From NCBI GenBank assembly GCA_905216175.1, contig CAJMSV010000019.1, forward strand, positions 1 through 23,097: DNA of 23,097 nucleotides, given 5' to 3'. Position 1 is the first letter of the stretch. Every line of letters begins with the position of its first letter. The notes under the pieces were generated by a model. It worked only from the letters and a program-made list of their open reading frames with translations, was not told the origin of the DNA and did not search any database. This DNA comes from an uncultured bacterium. GTDB taxonomy: Bacteria; Actinomycetota; Coriobacteriia; Coriobacteriales; Coriobacteriaceae. A program made the translations under genes and the position numbers. Positions 1-8,189 of this stretch are shown one piece after another.

Positions 1-149
1 TTCTTTCCTTCTGTTCTCTGTGTGTGCGGGTGTGTTTTGTCCCTTTCCTCCGTTTTCTGGTCTTTTTTTTTTTTTTTGTTTTTTTTCTTTCCCCCGCCAC
101 CCTGCGACCTACCGGGGATTGCTATGACGTACGTTGGCTGAAATATTAA
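1..149. other. T-rich non-coding tract at the window edge
   Basis: No credible gene is visible. The plus strand is pyrimidine-rich, with an uninterrupted run of 16 T at about 62-77 and more T/C runs around it. Read on the minus strand this is an A/G-rich stretch that includes a GGAGG-like motif, so it could be the 5' leader of a further minus-strand gene beyond the left edge. That is only a guess. The run could also be an assembly edge or a slippage-prone tract. Confidence 0.4.
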
Positions 150-187
150 CGTGGGCTCTGTCGTTCATTCGAACGACAGAGCCCACG
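150..187 (-). terminator. 17-bp perfect hairpin downstream of carB
   Basis: Two perfectly complementary 17-base arms (150-166 and 171-187) are separated by the four-base loop ATTC. On the minus strand the stem is followed by a modest T/A-rich stretch (TTAATATTT), and on the plus strand by ATTTTCTATTT, so it could stop transcription from either side. It lies about 170 bp after the carB stop, making it the likely end of the carAB transcript. The U-tract is weaker than in other terminators of this window. Confidence 0.6.
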
Positions 188-230
188 CTCATTTTCTATT
201 TAGCCCTAGTCATCGCGCAAAGCCCCTTCG

Positions 231-371
231 GCAGCACACGGTGCAACCGAGTCACCGCAGGCCGGGGCGGGAGGCGGACCTTTCTCTCGGAAACTTCGCG
301 AAGCCCAGTTTCCGAGAGAAAGTGTCCGGCTGCCGCCCCGGCCGACCAGGTCACATTACACCGTGTGCTGC
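231..371. repeat. Nested inverted repeat overlapping the carB 3' end
   Basis: Three sets of complementary arms are nested around one centre. The outer pair is 13 bp (231-243 with 359-371), the middle pair 10 bp (261-270 with 333-342) and the inner pair 15 bp (281-295 with 307-321). At the centre, 294-303 is itself a 10-bp palindrome (CTTCGCGAAG). The outer right arm includes the last carB codons and stop. No T-run follows on either strand, so this is not a standard intrinsic terminator. It may be a folded 3' UTR, a REP-like element or a cruciform. Confidence 0.75.
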
Positions 372-3300
372 GGCAGGTCCTGCAGGGCGATGACGTCCAT
401 GCCCATGTCGTTGGCGCTGCCGTGACCCTGCTGGTCCTCGCGCACCGCCTCGATGGCGCTCACGTAGGTGTTGGCGGCAGACATCGCCGTCACGCAGGTC
501 ACGCCGCGACGCACGGCCTCGGTACGTAGCAGGTAGCCATCGCCACGCGAGCCCGGACCGTACGGCGTGTTGATGATTACCGCAATCTTGCCATCGGCGA
601 TGAGGTCGCCGATGTTGGGACGCTCGCCGTCGTGCGGGCCGCTGATCTTCTCCACGACTTCGCACGTCACGTTGCCGCCGCGCAGCACGCGCGCCGTACC
701 CTCGGTGGAGCAGATGTCAAAGCCCAGGTAGCGCAGGATACGCGCGACCGAAAGGATATGACGCTTGTCGCGGTCGCATACGCTGATGAACACCTTGCCG
801 CAGCTCGGATCGGGCAGCTTGTAGTCGATCGCCAGCTGCGTCTTGGCGTATGCCTCGGGATAGCTCTTGGCGATACCCATGACCTCGCCCGTCGACTTCA
901 TCTCGGGTCCCAGAATAACGTCGGCACCGGGGAAACGACCCCAGGGCATAACGGCTTCCTTCATGCAGAACCAATCGAGCTGACGCTCGTCGCTCGGCAG
1001 GCCCAGGCTCGCGATGGAATCGCCTGCCATGATACGCGCCGCGCACTTGGCCAGCGGCACGCCGGTGGCCTTGGAGATAAACGGCACGGTGCGGCTCGCG
1101 CGCGGGTTGGCCTCGATCACGTAGACGGTCTCGCCCTTGATGGCGTACTGCACGTTGACCAGGCCGCGGACTCCCAGCGCCATCGCGATGCGGCGCGTGG
1201 TCTCGCGGAGCTTCGCCTGCAGGCTCTCGCTAAAGCTGAACGGCGGGATGCAGGTCGCAGAGTCGCCGGAGTGAATACCGGCCTCCTCGATATGCTCCAG
1301 AATGCCGCCGATGTAGACCTCTTCGCCATCGCACAAGGCGTCGACGTCGGACTCGATCGCACCCTCCAGGAAGCGGTCCAGATACACCGGGTAGTCGGGG
1401 CTAATGCGCGCAGCCTCGGCCATGTAATCGCGCAGATGCTCGGCATCGTAGGCGATCATCATGCCGCGGCCGCCCAGCACGTAGCTCGGACGCACCAGCA
1501 GCGGGTAGCCGATGTGCGCGGCCACGGCCTCGGCCTCCTCAAACGAGGTGGCCTGGCCCGCCGGCGGGTACATGATGCCCAGCTTGTCGAGCAGGGCGGC
1601 GAAGCGCTCGCGGTCCTCGGCAAAGTCGATGGCGTCGGGCTTGGTGCCCATAATGTTCACGCCACTCTCCTCGAGCATGCGCGCCAGCTTAAGCGGGGTC
1701 TGGCCGCCGAGCGTCACCACGACGCCGTCGGGACGCTCAACATCGATGACGTCCATAACGTCCTCGTAGGTGAGCGGCTCAAAGTACAGGCGGTCCGAGG
1801 TGTCGTAGTCAGTCGAGACGGTCTCGGGGTTGCAGTTGACCATGATGGTCTCAAAGCCGCGGGCCGCCAGCGCGTAGCTCGCGTGCACGCAGCAGTAATC
1901 GAACTCGATACCCTGACCAATGCGGTTGGGGCCGGCGCCCAGGATCATCGCCTTGGGCTTGTCCGCCGGCGTGGTCTCGTCGGGAGCCACGCACTTCTTG
2001 GCATCCGGGCTCGTGCGGTAGATGTTCTCGTACGTCTTGTAGTGGTACTCCGTGGCGCTCGAGAACTCCGCAGCGCAGGTATCGACCGTCTTCATGCTGG
2101 GAACCACGCCCAGACCCTTGCGATAGGCGCGCACAAAGCGCTCGTCCGAGCCGGTCAGCGCGGCGATCTCGGCGTCGCTCGTGCCGTACTGCTTGAGCAA
2201 GCGCATCGCGTCGGCGTCGATATCCTCCACACGCAGGCCGCGGATGCTCTCCTGAACCTGCACCATGTCGTTGATACGGTTGAGGTACCACGGAGCGATA
2301 CCGCAAATAGCGTGGATACGCGCGATGTCCCAGCCGCGGCGCAGGGCTTCGACCACAAAGAAAATGCGGTGCTCGGTCGGGGTGGCCACAGCCTGGGCGA
2401 GCTCGTCGTCGCTCAGCTTGTCGGCACCCTCCTTGCCACCGGCGCAAATGCCCTGATGGCCGTCCTCCAGCGAGCGCATGGCCTTGCCGAAGGCCTCCTC
2501 AAAGGTGCGGCCGATCGCCATGATCTCGCCTACGGCCTTCATGCGCGTGGTGAGCGTGGGGTCGGTACCCTTGAACTTCTCGAAGGCAAAGCGCGGCACC
2601 TTAACGACGCAGTAGTCGATCGTGGGCTCAAAGCAGGCGGGCGTGGCCTTGGTGATGTCGTTGACGATTTCGTCGAGCGTATAGCCCACAGCCAGGCGCG
2701 CGGCGGCCTTAGCGATGGGAAAACCCGTGGCCTTGGAGGCCAGCGCGGACGAACGGCTCACGCGCGGGTTCATCTCGATGACGATCAAGCGACCGGTGTT
2801 GGGGTTCACGGCAAACTGCACGTTGGAGCCACCGGTCTCGACGCCGATCTTCTCCAGAATGGCGAGCGAGGCCACGCGCATGCGCTGATACTCAAGGTCG
2901 GAGAGCGTCTGCGCCGGCGCCACGGTGATGGAGTCGCCGGTATGCACGCCCATGGGGTCGAGATTCTCGATGGAGCACACGATGATGCCGTTGCCGGCGT
3001 GGTCACGCATGACCTCCATCTCATACTCTTTCCAGCCCTCGATGGACTCCTCGACCAGCACCTCGTGGGCGGGCGAGAGCTCCAAGCCCTGGCTCACGAT
3101 GGAGACGAGCTCCTCGTGGGTATGCGCGATGCCGCCACCGGCACCGCCCAAGGTAAAGCTCGGACGCAGCACGCAGGGATAGCCCACGCGCTCGGCGATA
3201 GCCTCGGCGTCGGCCACGCTATAGGCATAGCCCGAGCGCGCGACCTCCAGGCCAATCTCGGCCATGGCCTCGTTAAAGAGCTTGCGGTCTTCGCCGCGCT

Positions 3301-3670
3301 CGATAGCGGCCAGGTCGCAGCCGATCATCTCGACGCCGTACTTGTCGAGCGTGCCGTCCTTTGCCAGCTCGCCGGCGGCGTTCAGACCGGTCTGGCCGCC
3401 CAGCGTGGGCAGCAGCGCGTCCGGACGTTCCTTCTTGATCACGCGCTCAATGAACTCGGCGGTGATAGGCTCAACATAGGTGCGGTCGGCAAGACCCGGG
3501 TCGGTCATGATGGTTGCCGGATTGGAGTTGACTAGGATGACCTCAAAGCCATCCTCCTTGAGCACCTTGCAGGCCTGGGCGCCGGAGTAGTCGAACTCAC
3601 AGGCCTGGCCAATAACGATGGGGCCCGAACCAATGACGAGGATGCGCTTGATGTCAGTACGTTTCGGCAT
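356..3670 (-). CDS. carB: Carbamoyl-phosphate synthase large subunit
   Basis: CarB makes carbamoyl phosphate from bicarbonate, ATP and the ammonia delivered by CarA, feeding pyrimidine and arginine synthesis in the cytoplasm. The 1104-residue product is close to the usual ~1070. It shows the internal duplication of the family: the N-terminal half opens with GSGPIVIGQACEFDYSG and the second half, near residue 575, with GAGPNRIGQGIEFDYCC. Each half has ATP-grasp signatures (RPSFTLGGAGGG; RPSYVLGGRGMM) and an EMNPRVSRSSAL / EANPRASRTVPF motif. The final ~150 residues form the MGS-like allosteric domain. The ATG at 3668-3670 is preferred because the conserved MPKRTDIKRILVIGSGP begins there and GGAGAA precedes it; in-frame codons further upstream lie inside carA. 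The carA stop is one base away, so translation is probably coupled. The end of the gene falls inside a nested inverted repeat. Confidence 0.98.
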   Translation of the reverse strand: MPKRTDIKRILVIGSGPIVIGQACEFDYSGAQACKVLKEDGFEVILVNSNPATIMTDPGLADRTYVEPITAEFIERVIKKERPDALLPTLGGQTGLNAAGELAKDGTLDKYGVEMIGCDLAAIERGEDRKLFNEAMAEIGLEVARSGYAYSVADAEAIAERVGYPCVLRPSFTLGGAGGGIAHTHEELVSIVSQGLELSPAHEVLVEESIEGWKEYEMEVMRDHAGNGIIVCSIENLDPMGVHTGDSITVAPAQTLSDLEYQRMRVASLAILEKIGVETGGSNVQFAVNPNTGRLIVIEMNPRVSRSSALASKATGFPIAKAAARLAVGYTLDEIVNDITKATPACFEPTIDYCVVKVPRFAFEKFKGTDPTLTTRMKAVGEIMAIGRTFEEAFGKAMRSLEDGHQGICAGGKEGADKLSDDELAQAVATPTEHRIFFVVEALRRGWDIARIHAICGIAPWYLNRINDMVQVQESIRGLRVEDIDADAMRLLKQYGTSDAEIAALTGSDERFVRAYRKGLGVVPSMKTVDTCAAEFSSATEYHYKTYENIYRTSPDAKKCVAPDETTPADKPKAMILGAGPNRIGQGIEFDYCCVHASYALAARGFETIMVNCNPETVSTDYDTSDRLYFEPLTYEDVMDVIDVERPDGVVVTLGGQTPLKLARMLEESGVNIMGTKPDAIDFAEDRERFAALLDKLGIMYPPAGQATSFEEAEAVAAHIGYPLLVRPSYVLGGRGMMIAYDAEHLRDYMAEAARISPDYPVYLDRFLEGAIESDVDALCDGEEVYIGGILEHIEEAGIHSGDSATCIPPFSFSESLQAKLRETTRRIAMALGVRGLVNVQYAIKGETVYVIEANPRASRTVPFISKATGVPLAKCAARIMAGDSIASLGLPSDERQLDWFCMKEAVMPWGRFPGADVILGPEMKSTGEVMGIAKSYPEAYAKTQLAIDYKLPDPSCGKVFISVCDRDKRHILSVARILRYLGFDICSTEGTARVLRGGNVTCEVVEKISGPHDGERPNIGDLIADGKIAVIINTPYGPGSRGDGYLLRTEAVRRGVTCVTAMSAANTYVSAIEAVREDQQGHGSANDMGMDVIALQDLPQHTV

Positions 3671-3671
3671 G

Positions 3672-5111
3672 TTAGTTCTCCTCGGTCTCGGTCGCGGCGG
3701 TCTCGGCGAAATTCCAGCCCTGCAGACGGTCCTTCGCGGTGTCGATGTCCAGGTAGTTCTCCTCGCCGTCCATGAGTCGCGTAAAGGCGGTAAAGAGGTA
3801 GTGGGCATCGGTGGGGCCGGGCGAGGCCTCGGGGTGGTACTGGACCGAGAAGCACGGGGCGTCGAGCAGCTGGATGCCCTCGGCGGTGCCGTCGTTGAGG
3901 TTCACGTGCGTCAGGCGAATGCGGCCGAAGCGCTCGTTCATCACGACCGGTGCGATACCGCGACGCACCCAGGCGCGCAGGTCGCCGTCGGCCGCATGCT
4001 CGGTCTCGCCGCCGGAAAGCTCCGGGATCAGTTTGCCCAGGCTAGGGAACAGCAGGCCAAAGCCATGGTTTTGCGCGGTGATCTCCACGCGACGGCTCAC
4101 CAGGTTCATAACCGGCTGGTTACCGCCACGGTGACCGAATTTAAGCTTTTCCATTTGGGCGCCGCACGCCAAGCTGATCATCTGGTGACCAAGGCAAATG
4201 CCAAAGACCGGCACCTTACCGATCAGCTGCTGCACCTGCTCGTAGGTCTCCACCACGGCATCGGGGTCGCCGGGGCCGTTGGATAAAAAGACACCGTCGG
4301 GATTCATGTCGAGGACCTGCTGGGCGGGCGTATCCCACGGCACGACAGTAAGGTCACAGCCGGCGCGGACCAGGCCCTCCAGAATGCCGCGCTTGACGCC
4401 GCAGTCGTAGGCGACCACTTTGTGGCGGGCGGGAGCGGCAGGGGCAAGCGCAAAGTCATGCGTAGCGGGCAGGTCGCTCGCGGCAAAAGCGTGGGGCTCA
4501 GGGCAACTCACGGTCTTGACCAGGTTCTCGCCCACCAGCGTCGGCGCTGCGGCCAGACGCTCGGCAAGCTTGACGACGTCAAAGATCTCAGTCGAGATAA
4601 TGCCCATCTTGGAACCGTTGTCGCGCAGGTGGCGCACAAGAGCGCGGGTGTCGACACCCTCGATAGCGACGATGCCGTGGGCACGCAGGTACTCCGGCAC
4701 GCTGACGGCCGAGCGCCAGTTGGAAGGCGTGGCGCACATGTCGCGGACGATCATGCCGCGCATGGCGGGAGCGCTCGCGGGGCGGGTAGCATCACCGGGG
4801 AAGGCCGACTGGACGTCGGTCTCGTCGATGCCGTAGTTACCGATCTGCGGATAGGTCATGGTTACGATTTGGCCGGCATAGCTCGGGTCGGTCATGACCT
4901 CAAAGTAGCCCTCAAGCGAGGTGTTGAAGCAGACCTCGCCGGTCGCAGTGCCCTCGGCACCACATGCACGGCCATAAAAAACGGTCCCATCCTCAAGGTA
5001 CAGGATGCAGGGACCGCAGGTGCCCTTGCTGGTTTTGGCCAGCATGCGCTGGCAAAGCTCGCTGGGCGCGAAGGTGCGGGCAGCAGTGCCCGCAGTATGG
5101 TTGTTCGCCAT
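3672..5111 (-). CDS. carA: Carbamoyl-phosphate synthase small (glutaminase) subunit
   Basis: CarA hydrolyses glutamine and channels ammonia to CarB. The 479-residue protein has the N-terminal CarA domain (LEDGTVFYGRACGAEG, NTSLEGYFEVMTDPSYAGQIV) and a C-terminal class I glutamine amidotransferase domain with the nucleophile Cys306 in VFGICLGHQM and the His426/Glu428 pair in QYHPEASPGP. It is about 100 residues longer than E. coli CarA: roughly 35 extra residues lead in before the conserved LEDGTVF, and the rest appear spread over the linker and the amidotransferase domain. The start ATG follows AAGGAG with a 4-base gap and is the first of the operon. The leader just upstream folds into a hairpin resembling a PyrR-binding loop, suggesting repression when UMP is plentiful. 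carB follows after one base. Confidence 0.97.
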   Translation of the reverse strand: MANNHTAGTAARTFAPSELCQRMLAKTSKGTCGPCILYLEDGTVFYGRACGAEGTATGEVCFNTSLEGYFEVMTDPSYAGQIVTMTYPQIGNYGIDETDVQSAFPGDATRPASAPAMRGMIVRDMCATPSNWRSAVSVPEYLRAHGIVAIEGVDTRALVRHLRDNGSKMGIISTEIFDVVKLAERLAAAPTLVGENLVKTVSCPEPHAFAASDLPATHDFALAPAAPARHKVVAYDCGVKRGILEGLVRAGCDLTVVPWDTPAQQVLDMNPDGVFLSNGPGDPDAVVETYEQVQQLIGKVPVFGICLGHQMISLACGAQMEKLKFGHRGGNQPVMNLVSRRVEITAQNHGFGLLFPSLGKLIPELSGGETEHAADGDLRAWVRRGIAPVVMNERFGRIRLTHVNLNDGTAEGIQLLDAPCFSVQYHPEASPGPTDAHYLFTAFTRLMDGEENYLDIDTAKDRLQGWNFAETAATETEEN

Positions 5112-5115
5112 AATT

Positions 5116-5148
5116 CTCCTTCCCGGTCTCTCCGGACCGGCTTAAAGG
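5116..5148 (-). promoter_or_regulatory. Candidate PyrR-binding hairpin overlapping the carA Shine-Dalgarno
   Basis: In the carA leader, read on the minus strand, a 6-bp stem (CCGGTC at 5140-5135 with GACCGG at 5128-5123) closes the loop CGGAGA. Below it, after a purine-containing internal loop, CCTT (5148-5145) can pair with AAGG (5121-5118), part of the carA ribosome-binding site. The core GGTCCGGAGAGACC matches the PyrR consensus ARUCCNGNGAGGYU at about 11 of 14 positions, and the flanking CCTTTAA and GAAGGA also resemble Bacillus pyr binding loops. Expected effect: UMP-bound PyrR stabilises the hairpin and blocks translation, as known for mycobacterial pyr genes. Function is inferred; pyrR itself is not in this window. 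Confidence 0.7.
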
Positions 5149-5161
5149 TTGGTAGTTAGGC

Positions 5162-5183
5162 CTTGCGGTATTTTAACCGCAAG
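5162..5183. promoter_or_regulatory. 8-bp inverted repeat around a -10-like hexamer upstream of carA
   Basis: CTTGCGGT (5162-5169) and ACCGCAAG (5176-5183) are perfect complements separated by six bases that read TAAAAT on the minus strand, five of six matches to a -10 box. No convincing -35 lies 16-18 bp upstream, so the promoter call is weak. The arrangement fits an operator laid over the carA promoter, or a small leader hairpin if transcription starts further up in the AT-rich DNA at 5184-5250. Confidence 0.4.
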
Positions 5184-5248
5184 TATGCGCCATGGCGTTA
5201 ATTTCATCGAAATGTTTACGAAATGATAATTATGACTTTCTATGCATA

Positions 5249-5355
5249 ATGATTTTTCTGGGACGGGGAATAAATAATCATTCTGTCATGTATGCAGTTG
5301 GCGACAAGGCTCCGTTCTCAGAATGATTTTTTAATCCCCGTCCCAGAAAAATCAT
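5249..5355. repeat. Large imperfect palindrome with GGGACGGGG core
   Basis: A 21-bp arm (5249-5269) is perfectly repeated in inverse at 5335-5355, and a second 9-bp pair (5277-5285 with 5319-5327) lies inside it, enclosing a 33-bp loop. The element fills the space between carA's leader and the terminator of the upstream gene, and its right arm ends in the A-run of that terminator. The GGGACGGGG motif recurs at 22851-22859 near another terminator. It looks like a dispersed intergenic palindrome rather than a coding element. Confidence 0.7.
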
Positions 5356-5387
5356 CCCGCGCGGGCGCTAGGCTCACACGGGATGAT
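5347..5387 (-). terminator. Intrinsic terminator after the membrane-protein gene
   Basis: On the minus strand ATCATCCCG (5387-5379) pairs with CGGGATGAT (5359-5351) across a 19-base loop that contains a further GC-rich pairing, followed by TTTTCT. It begins 7 bp after the stop codon at 5394 and should end the ABC exporter/membrane-protein transcript before carA. Confidence 0.75.
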
Positions 5388-5393
5388 GGCGTC

Positions 5394-6353
5394 TTATTTG
5401 TCCTGCTCAAGCAGATCGGACGGTGTGCGGTCGGGCTTGCCACCGCGGAAGATCTCGCGACCGTGCAGGCGATGTTCCAAGTCGCGCTCGGCCTTTTCTT
5501 CCGTGATCTTGGTCTGGCTTACCGCCGGGTCCTCAATCAGCGACGACACCGAGTTCACCTGCTTTTGGATGCGCTCGGCAATCGTGTCGTCCATGCTCAC
5601 GATACGCATCTTCCAGTCGATACTCGTGGCATTTGACGAGCTCTTGGTCCACACAAACGTCAGAATGGCGCTCTGATGACCCCGCGCGGGGAACATGCCA
5701 AAGAAGGAATCATGCTGGATATTGCTGTCCTCGTCGATATAGGCGTGCACGTTGTACACCACGCGGTCGATCTTATCGTTGAGCAGCGCGTTGGTCGCAA
5801 GCGCCGCGGCCTGAATCTGCCCGTTGGACAGCAGCTCGAGCTCGTTGGCAGACGATGTGTCCAACACCGTTACCTCGACCGTGCCTGTGCGCTCGTCCGC
5901 CTCGTCGACGGTAAAGTCGAGCGGGAACTGCGTAAAGCCGTTACCCCACTCAAGGCCGCCCTTCAGTGCCGTGGAAACGGTATCCACCGAAACACTCTCG
6001 GACAGGTTGGCAGTGTTCAGGCGGCGCATCACGCCGTAGCCAATCTGCATGCCCACGATCAACACCAGAATGCCGATAACTACGGCCATGGCGGTCTTCG
6101 TAATGGTATGGCCCACCTGCGAGCCCGAAGGGTCGTCCTCGGACAGCGGGTCGATCTGTTTTGTCTGGCTTGCGCGATCTTCGCTGCGAAGCTGCGCCAG
6201 CGCCGCCTTGTCGCCGCGCTTGGCCGCTGCCTCTTTTTCGCGCATGCGCTCGGTGCGCTTTTTGGCAAGCGTCGGATCCAAAACGCCGGATGCGTCGATC
6301 TCGGAGAATAACTCCGTCACTTCTTCCGGAGTCAAAGGGTTCTTCTCAGCCAT
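5394..6353 (-). CDS. Unrecognised single-pass membrane protein
   Basis: I do not recognise a named family. The 319-residue protein has a charged, Lys/Glu/Arg-rich N-terminal part (1-80), one clear transmembrane helix at about 86-108 (AMAVVIGILVLIVGMQIGYGV) and a C-terminal domain of ~200 residues that would lie outside the cell. No catalytic motif or cysteine pattern is visible. The ATG is preceded by AGGAAG at a suitable distance. It starts only 19 bp after the ABC exporter stop, so the two are probably co-transcribed and may work together, for example as a scaffold or accessory protein. That partnership is inference from position only. A terminator follows directly. Confidence 0.8.
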   Translation of the reverse strand: MAEKNPLTPEEVTELFSEIDASGVLDPTLAKKRTERMREKEAAAKRGDKAALAQLRSEDRASQTKQIDPLSEDDPSGSQVGHTITKTAMAVVIGILVLIVGMQIGYGVMRRLNTANLSESVSVDTVSTALKGGLEWGNGFTQFPLDFTVDEADERTGTVEVTVLDTSSANELELLSNGQIQAAALATNALLNDKIDRVVYNVHAYIDEDSNIQHDSFFGMFPARGHQSAILTFVWTKSSSNATSIDWKMRIVSMDDTIAERIQKQVNSVSSLIEDPAVSQTKITEEKAERDLEHRLHGREIFRGGKPDRTPSDLLEQDK

Positions 6354-6372
6354 ATACTTCCTGTCATATCAA

Positions 6373-8142
6373 TCAGTCGAGCTCGTGCGCACGCGCACCT
6401 TCGAACTGCATTCGATAGTAACGGGCATAGGTGCCGCCGCGGGCGAGAAGCTGCTCGTGCGTACCACGTTCCACAACGCGACCATGCTCGACGGTCGCAA
6501 TCTCGTCGGCATGTTTAATGGTCGAGAGACGGTGGGCGATGATGATCGTGGTGCGACCGCGCGCCAGGCGCTCGAGCGACTCCTGCACCGCCTCCTCGCT
6601 CTCGTTATCCAAGGCGCTCGTCGCCTCGTCCAGGATCAGAATCTTGGGGTTCTTGAGAAACACGCGCGCAATGGCTACGCGCTGCTTCTGGCCGCCCGAA
6701 AGACGGCTGCCGCGCTCGCCCACGACCGTGTCGTAGCCCTGCGGCAGCGACTCAATGAAGGCATCGATATTGGCGCGGCGGGCGGCCTCGGCGACCTCTT
6801 CTGCCGTGGCGCCCGGCTTGCCGTAGGCGATGTTCTCGCCAATCGTACCGTCAAACAGATAGACATCCTGTTGCACCAGGCCAATGGCGCGGCGCAGGCT
6901 CTGCTGCGTCACGTCGCGCACGTCTTGACCGTCGATGCTGACGGATCCAGCAGCCACGTCATAAAAGCGCGGCAGCAGCGAACACGTCGTGGACTTGCCA
7001 CCGCCCGAGGGGCCAACCAGGGCAATGGTCTGTCCGGGCTTGATGGACAGATTCATATGGTCGATCACGGGACGAGCCTCTTCATCTGCACCGAGCTCAA
7101 CGTCCTCGTAGCTAAAGCACACGTCGCGATATTCAACCGCGCCAGCCGTCACCTGCAGGTCCGTGGCATCCGGCTTATCCTGGATATCCGGAGCGGTCGA
7201 AAGCACCTCGTCCATGCGCTTAAAGCCGGCGATGGCCTTCTGATACGTTTCGGCCGAATTGACGAGCGTCTCGAGCGGCGTGCAGAACAGCGAAATATAG
7301 AGCGCGAAGGTCGCCATATCGACCGCCTGCAGCTGTCCCTGGGCGACCAGCCAACCACCCAGCAGCACCACGATCACGTACAACACGCCCGAGAGCAGGC
7401 CATACGTCGCAGTGTAGATGCCCATGGCGTGATACATATTCTCCTTGGACGAAAGATAGCGGTCGTTCGAGGCGCGGAACTTGGAGCGCTCAGCTTCCTC
7501 GTTCGCAAAACTCTTGACCACGCGCATGCCTGCCAGCGAATCCTGCAGCTGAGCATTAATACCGCTGATCTTTTTGCGGTTGTCGCTGAAGACCTCGCGC
7601 ATGCGCATGTTCTGCCAAAACATGATGACCGCAAACACCGCCGTCACCACGGCCATGGCAAGCGCCAGCACCGGGGCGATAGCAAAGAGAATCACAAACG
7701 AACCGACGATTTCGATGCCGCAGATGATGATCCACTCGGGCACGTGGTGCGCCGCCTCGCAGATATCGAACAGGTCGTTGACCACGCGGCTCATCATGTC
7801 ACCCGAGCTGTTGCGATCGAAGTACGCAAAGCTAAAGCGCTCGTACTGATCAAACAGGTCCTCGCGCATCTTGGACTCCATGCGAGCGCCCATCACGTGG
7901 CCCCAATAGCTCACAAAGTAGCGACAGGCGCAACGGATGGCATACATCAGTACCAGGCCAACCGCGATCATACCGAGCGCCTGCATAATAGCAGCCTGAC
8001 CCTGGGTAAAAAGCCCGCCGGTCAGATTGCGCAGAATGATAGGAAACGCCAGGTCAATGGCGGCAAGCACCAGGGCGCAAACAGTATCGGCAACAAAAAG
8101 CCCCATCTGGGGCTTGTAGTAAGAAAGAAACCTTTTCAGCAT
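6373..8142 (-). CDS. ABC exporter, fused membrane and ATPase domains
   Basis: This is a half-size ABC exporter of 589 residues that should dimerise to move a lipid, peptide or drug out of the cell; the substrate cannot be told from sequence. Residues 1-~310 hold a six-helix type I exporter membrane domain. The ATPase domain has Walker A GPSGGGKST (near 377), signature LSGGQ (near 482), Walker B ILILDEATSALD (near 500) and the switch histidine in IIAHRLS. The ATG at 8140-8142 (MLKRFLSYYKPQMG) is chosen because family members usually begin there and AAGGTGA lies upstream. An in-frame ATG at 8239-8241, adding 33 basic residues, has an even better ribosome-binding site (GGAGGG) and cannot be excluded. 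A downstream gene for a membrane protein follows 19 bp later. Confidence 0.93.
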   Translation of the reverse strand: MLKRFLSYYKPQMGLFVADTVCALVLAAIDLAFPIILRNLTGGLFTQGQAAIMQALGMIAVGLVLMYAIRCACRYFVSYWGHVMGARMESKMREDLFDQYERFSFAYFDRNSSGDMMSRVVNDLFDICEAAHHVPEWIIICGIEIVGSFVILFAIAPVLALAMAVVTAVFAVIMFWQNMRMREVFSDNRKKISGINAQLQDSLAGMRVVKSFANEEAERSKFRASNDRYLSSKENMYHAMGIYTATYGLLSGVLYVIVVLLGGWLVAQGQLQAVDMATFALYISLFCTPLETLVNSAETYQKAIAGFKRMDEVLSTAPDIQDKPDATDLQVTAGAVEYRDVCFSYEDVELGADEEARPVIDHMNLSIKPGQTIALVGPSGGGKSTTCSLLPRFYDVAAGSVSIDGQDVRDVTQQSLRRAIGLVQQDVYLFDGTIGENIAYGKPGATAEEVAEAARRANIDAFIESLPQGYDTVVGERGSRLSGGQKQRVAIARVFLKNPKILILDEATSALDNESEEAVQESLERLARGRTTIIIAHRLSTIKHADEIATVEHGRVVERGTHEQLLARGGTYARYYRMQFEGARAHELD

Positions 8143-8151
8143 AATCACCTT

Positions 8152-8173
8152 ACGCGGTTTTACCAAACCGCGT
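8152..8173 (-). promoter_or_regulatory. 9-bp hairpin just before the ABC exporter ribosome-binding site
   Basis: ACGCGGTTT (8152-8160) and AAACCGCGT (8165-8173) are perfect complements with a four-base loop. The stem ends next to the AAGGTGA ribosome-binding site of the exporter. It could be an operator for a dimeric repressor or an mRNA hairpin that controls translation. Which of these applies is not shown by the sequence. Confidence 0.5.
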
Positions 8174-8189
8174 TTCGTCTCGACGCTGC

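Noticed and set aside
632..3535. A 967-residue plus-strand open frame opposite carB
   Set aside because: It lies entirely over carB, has His/Arg/Ala/Val-rich low-complexity composition typical of antisense frames in high-GC DNA, and no family motif or ribosome-binding site.
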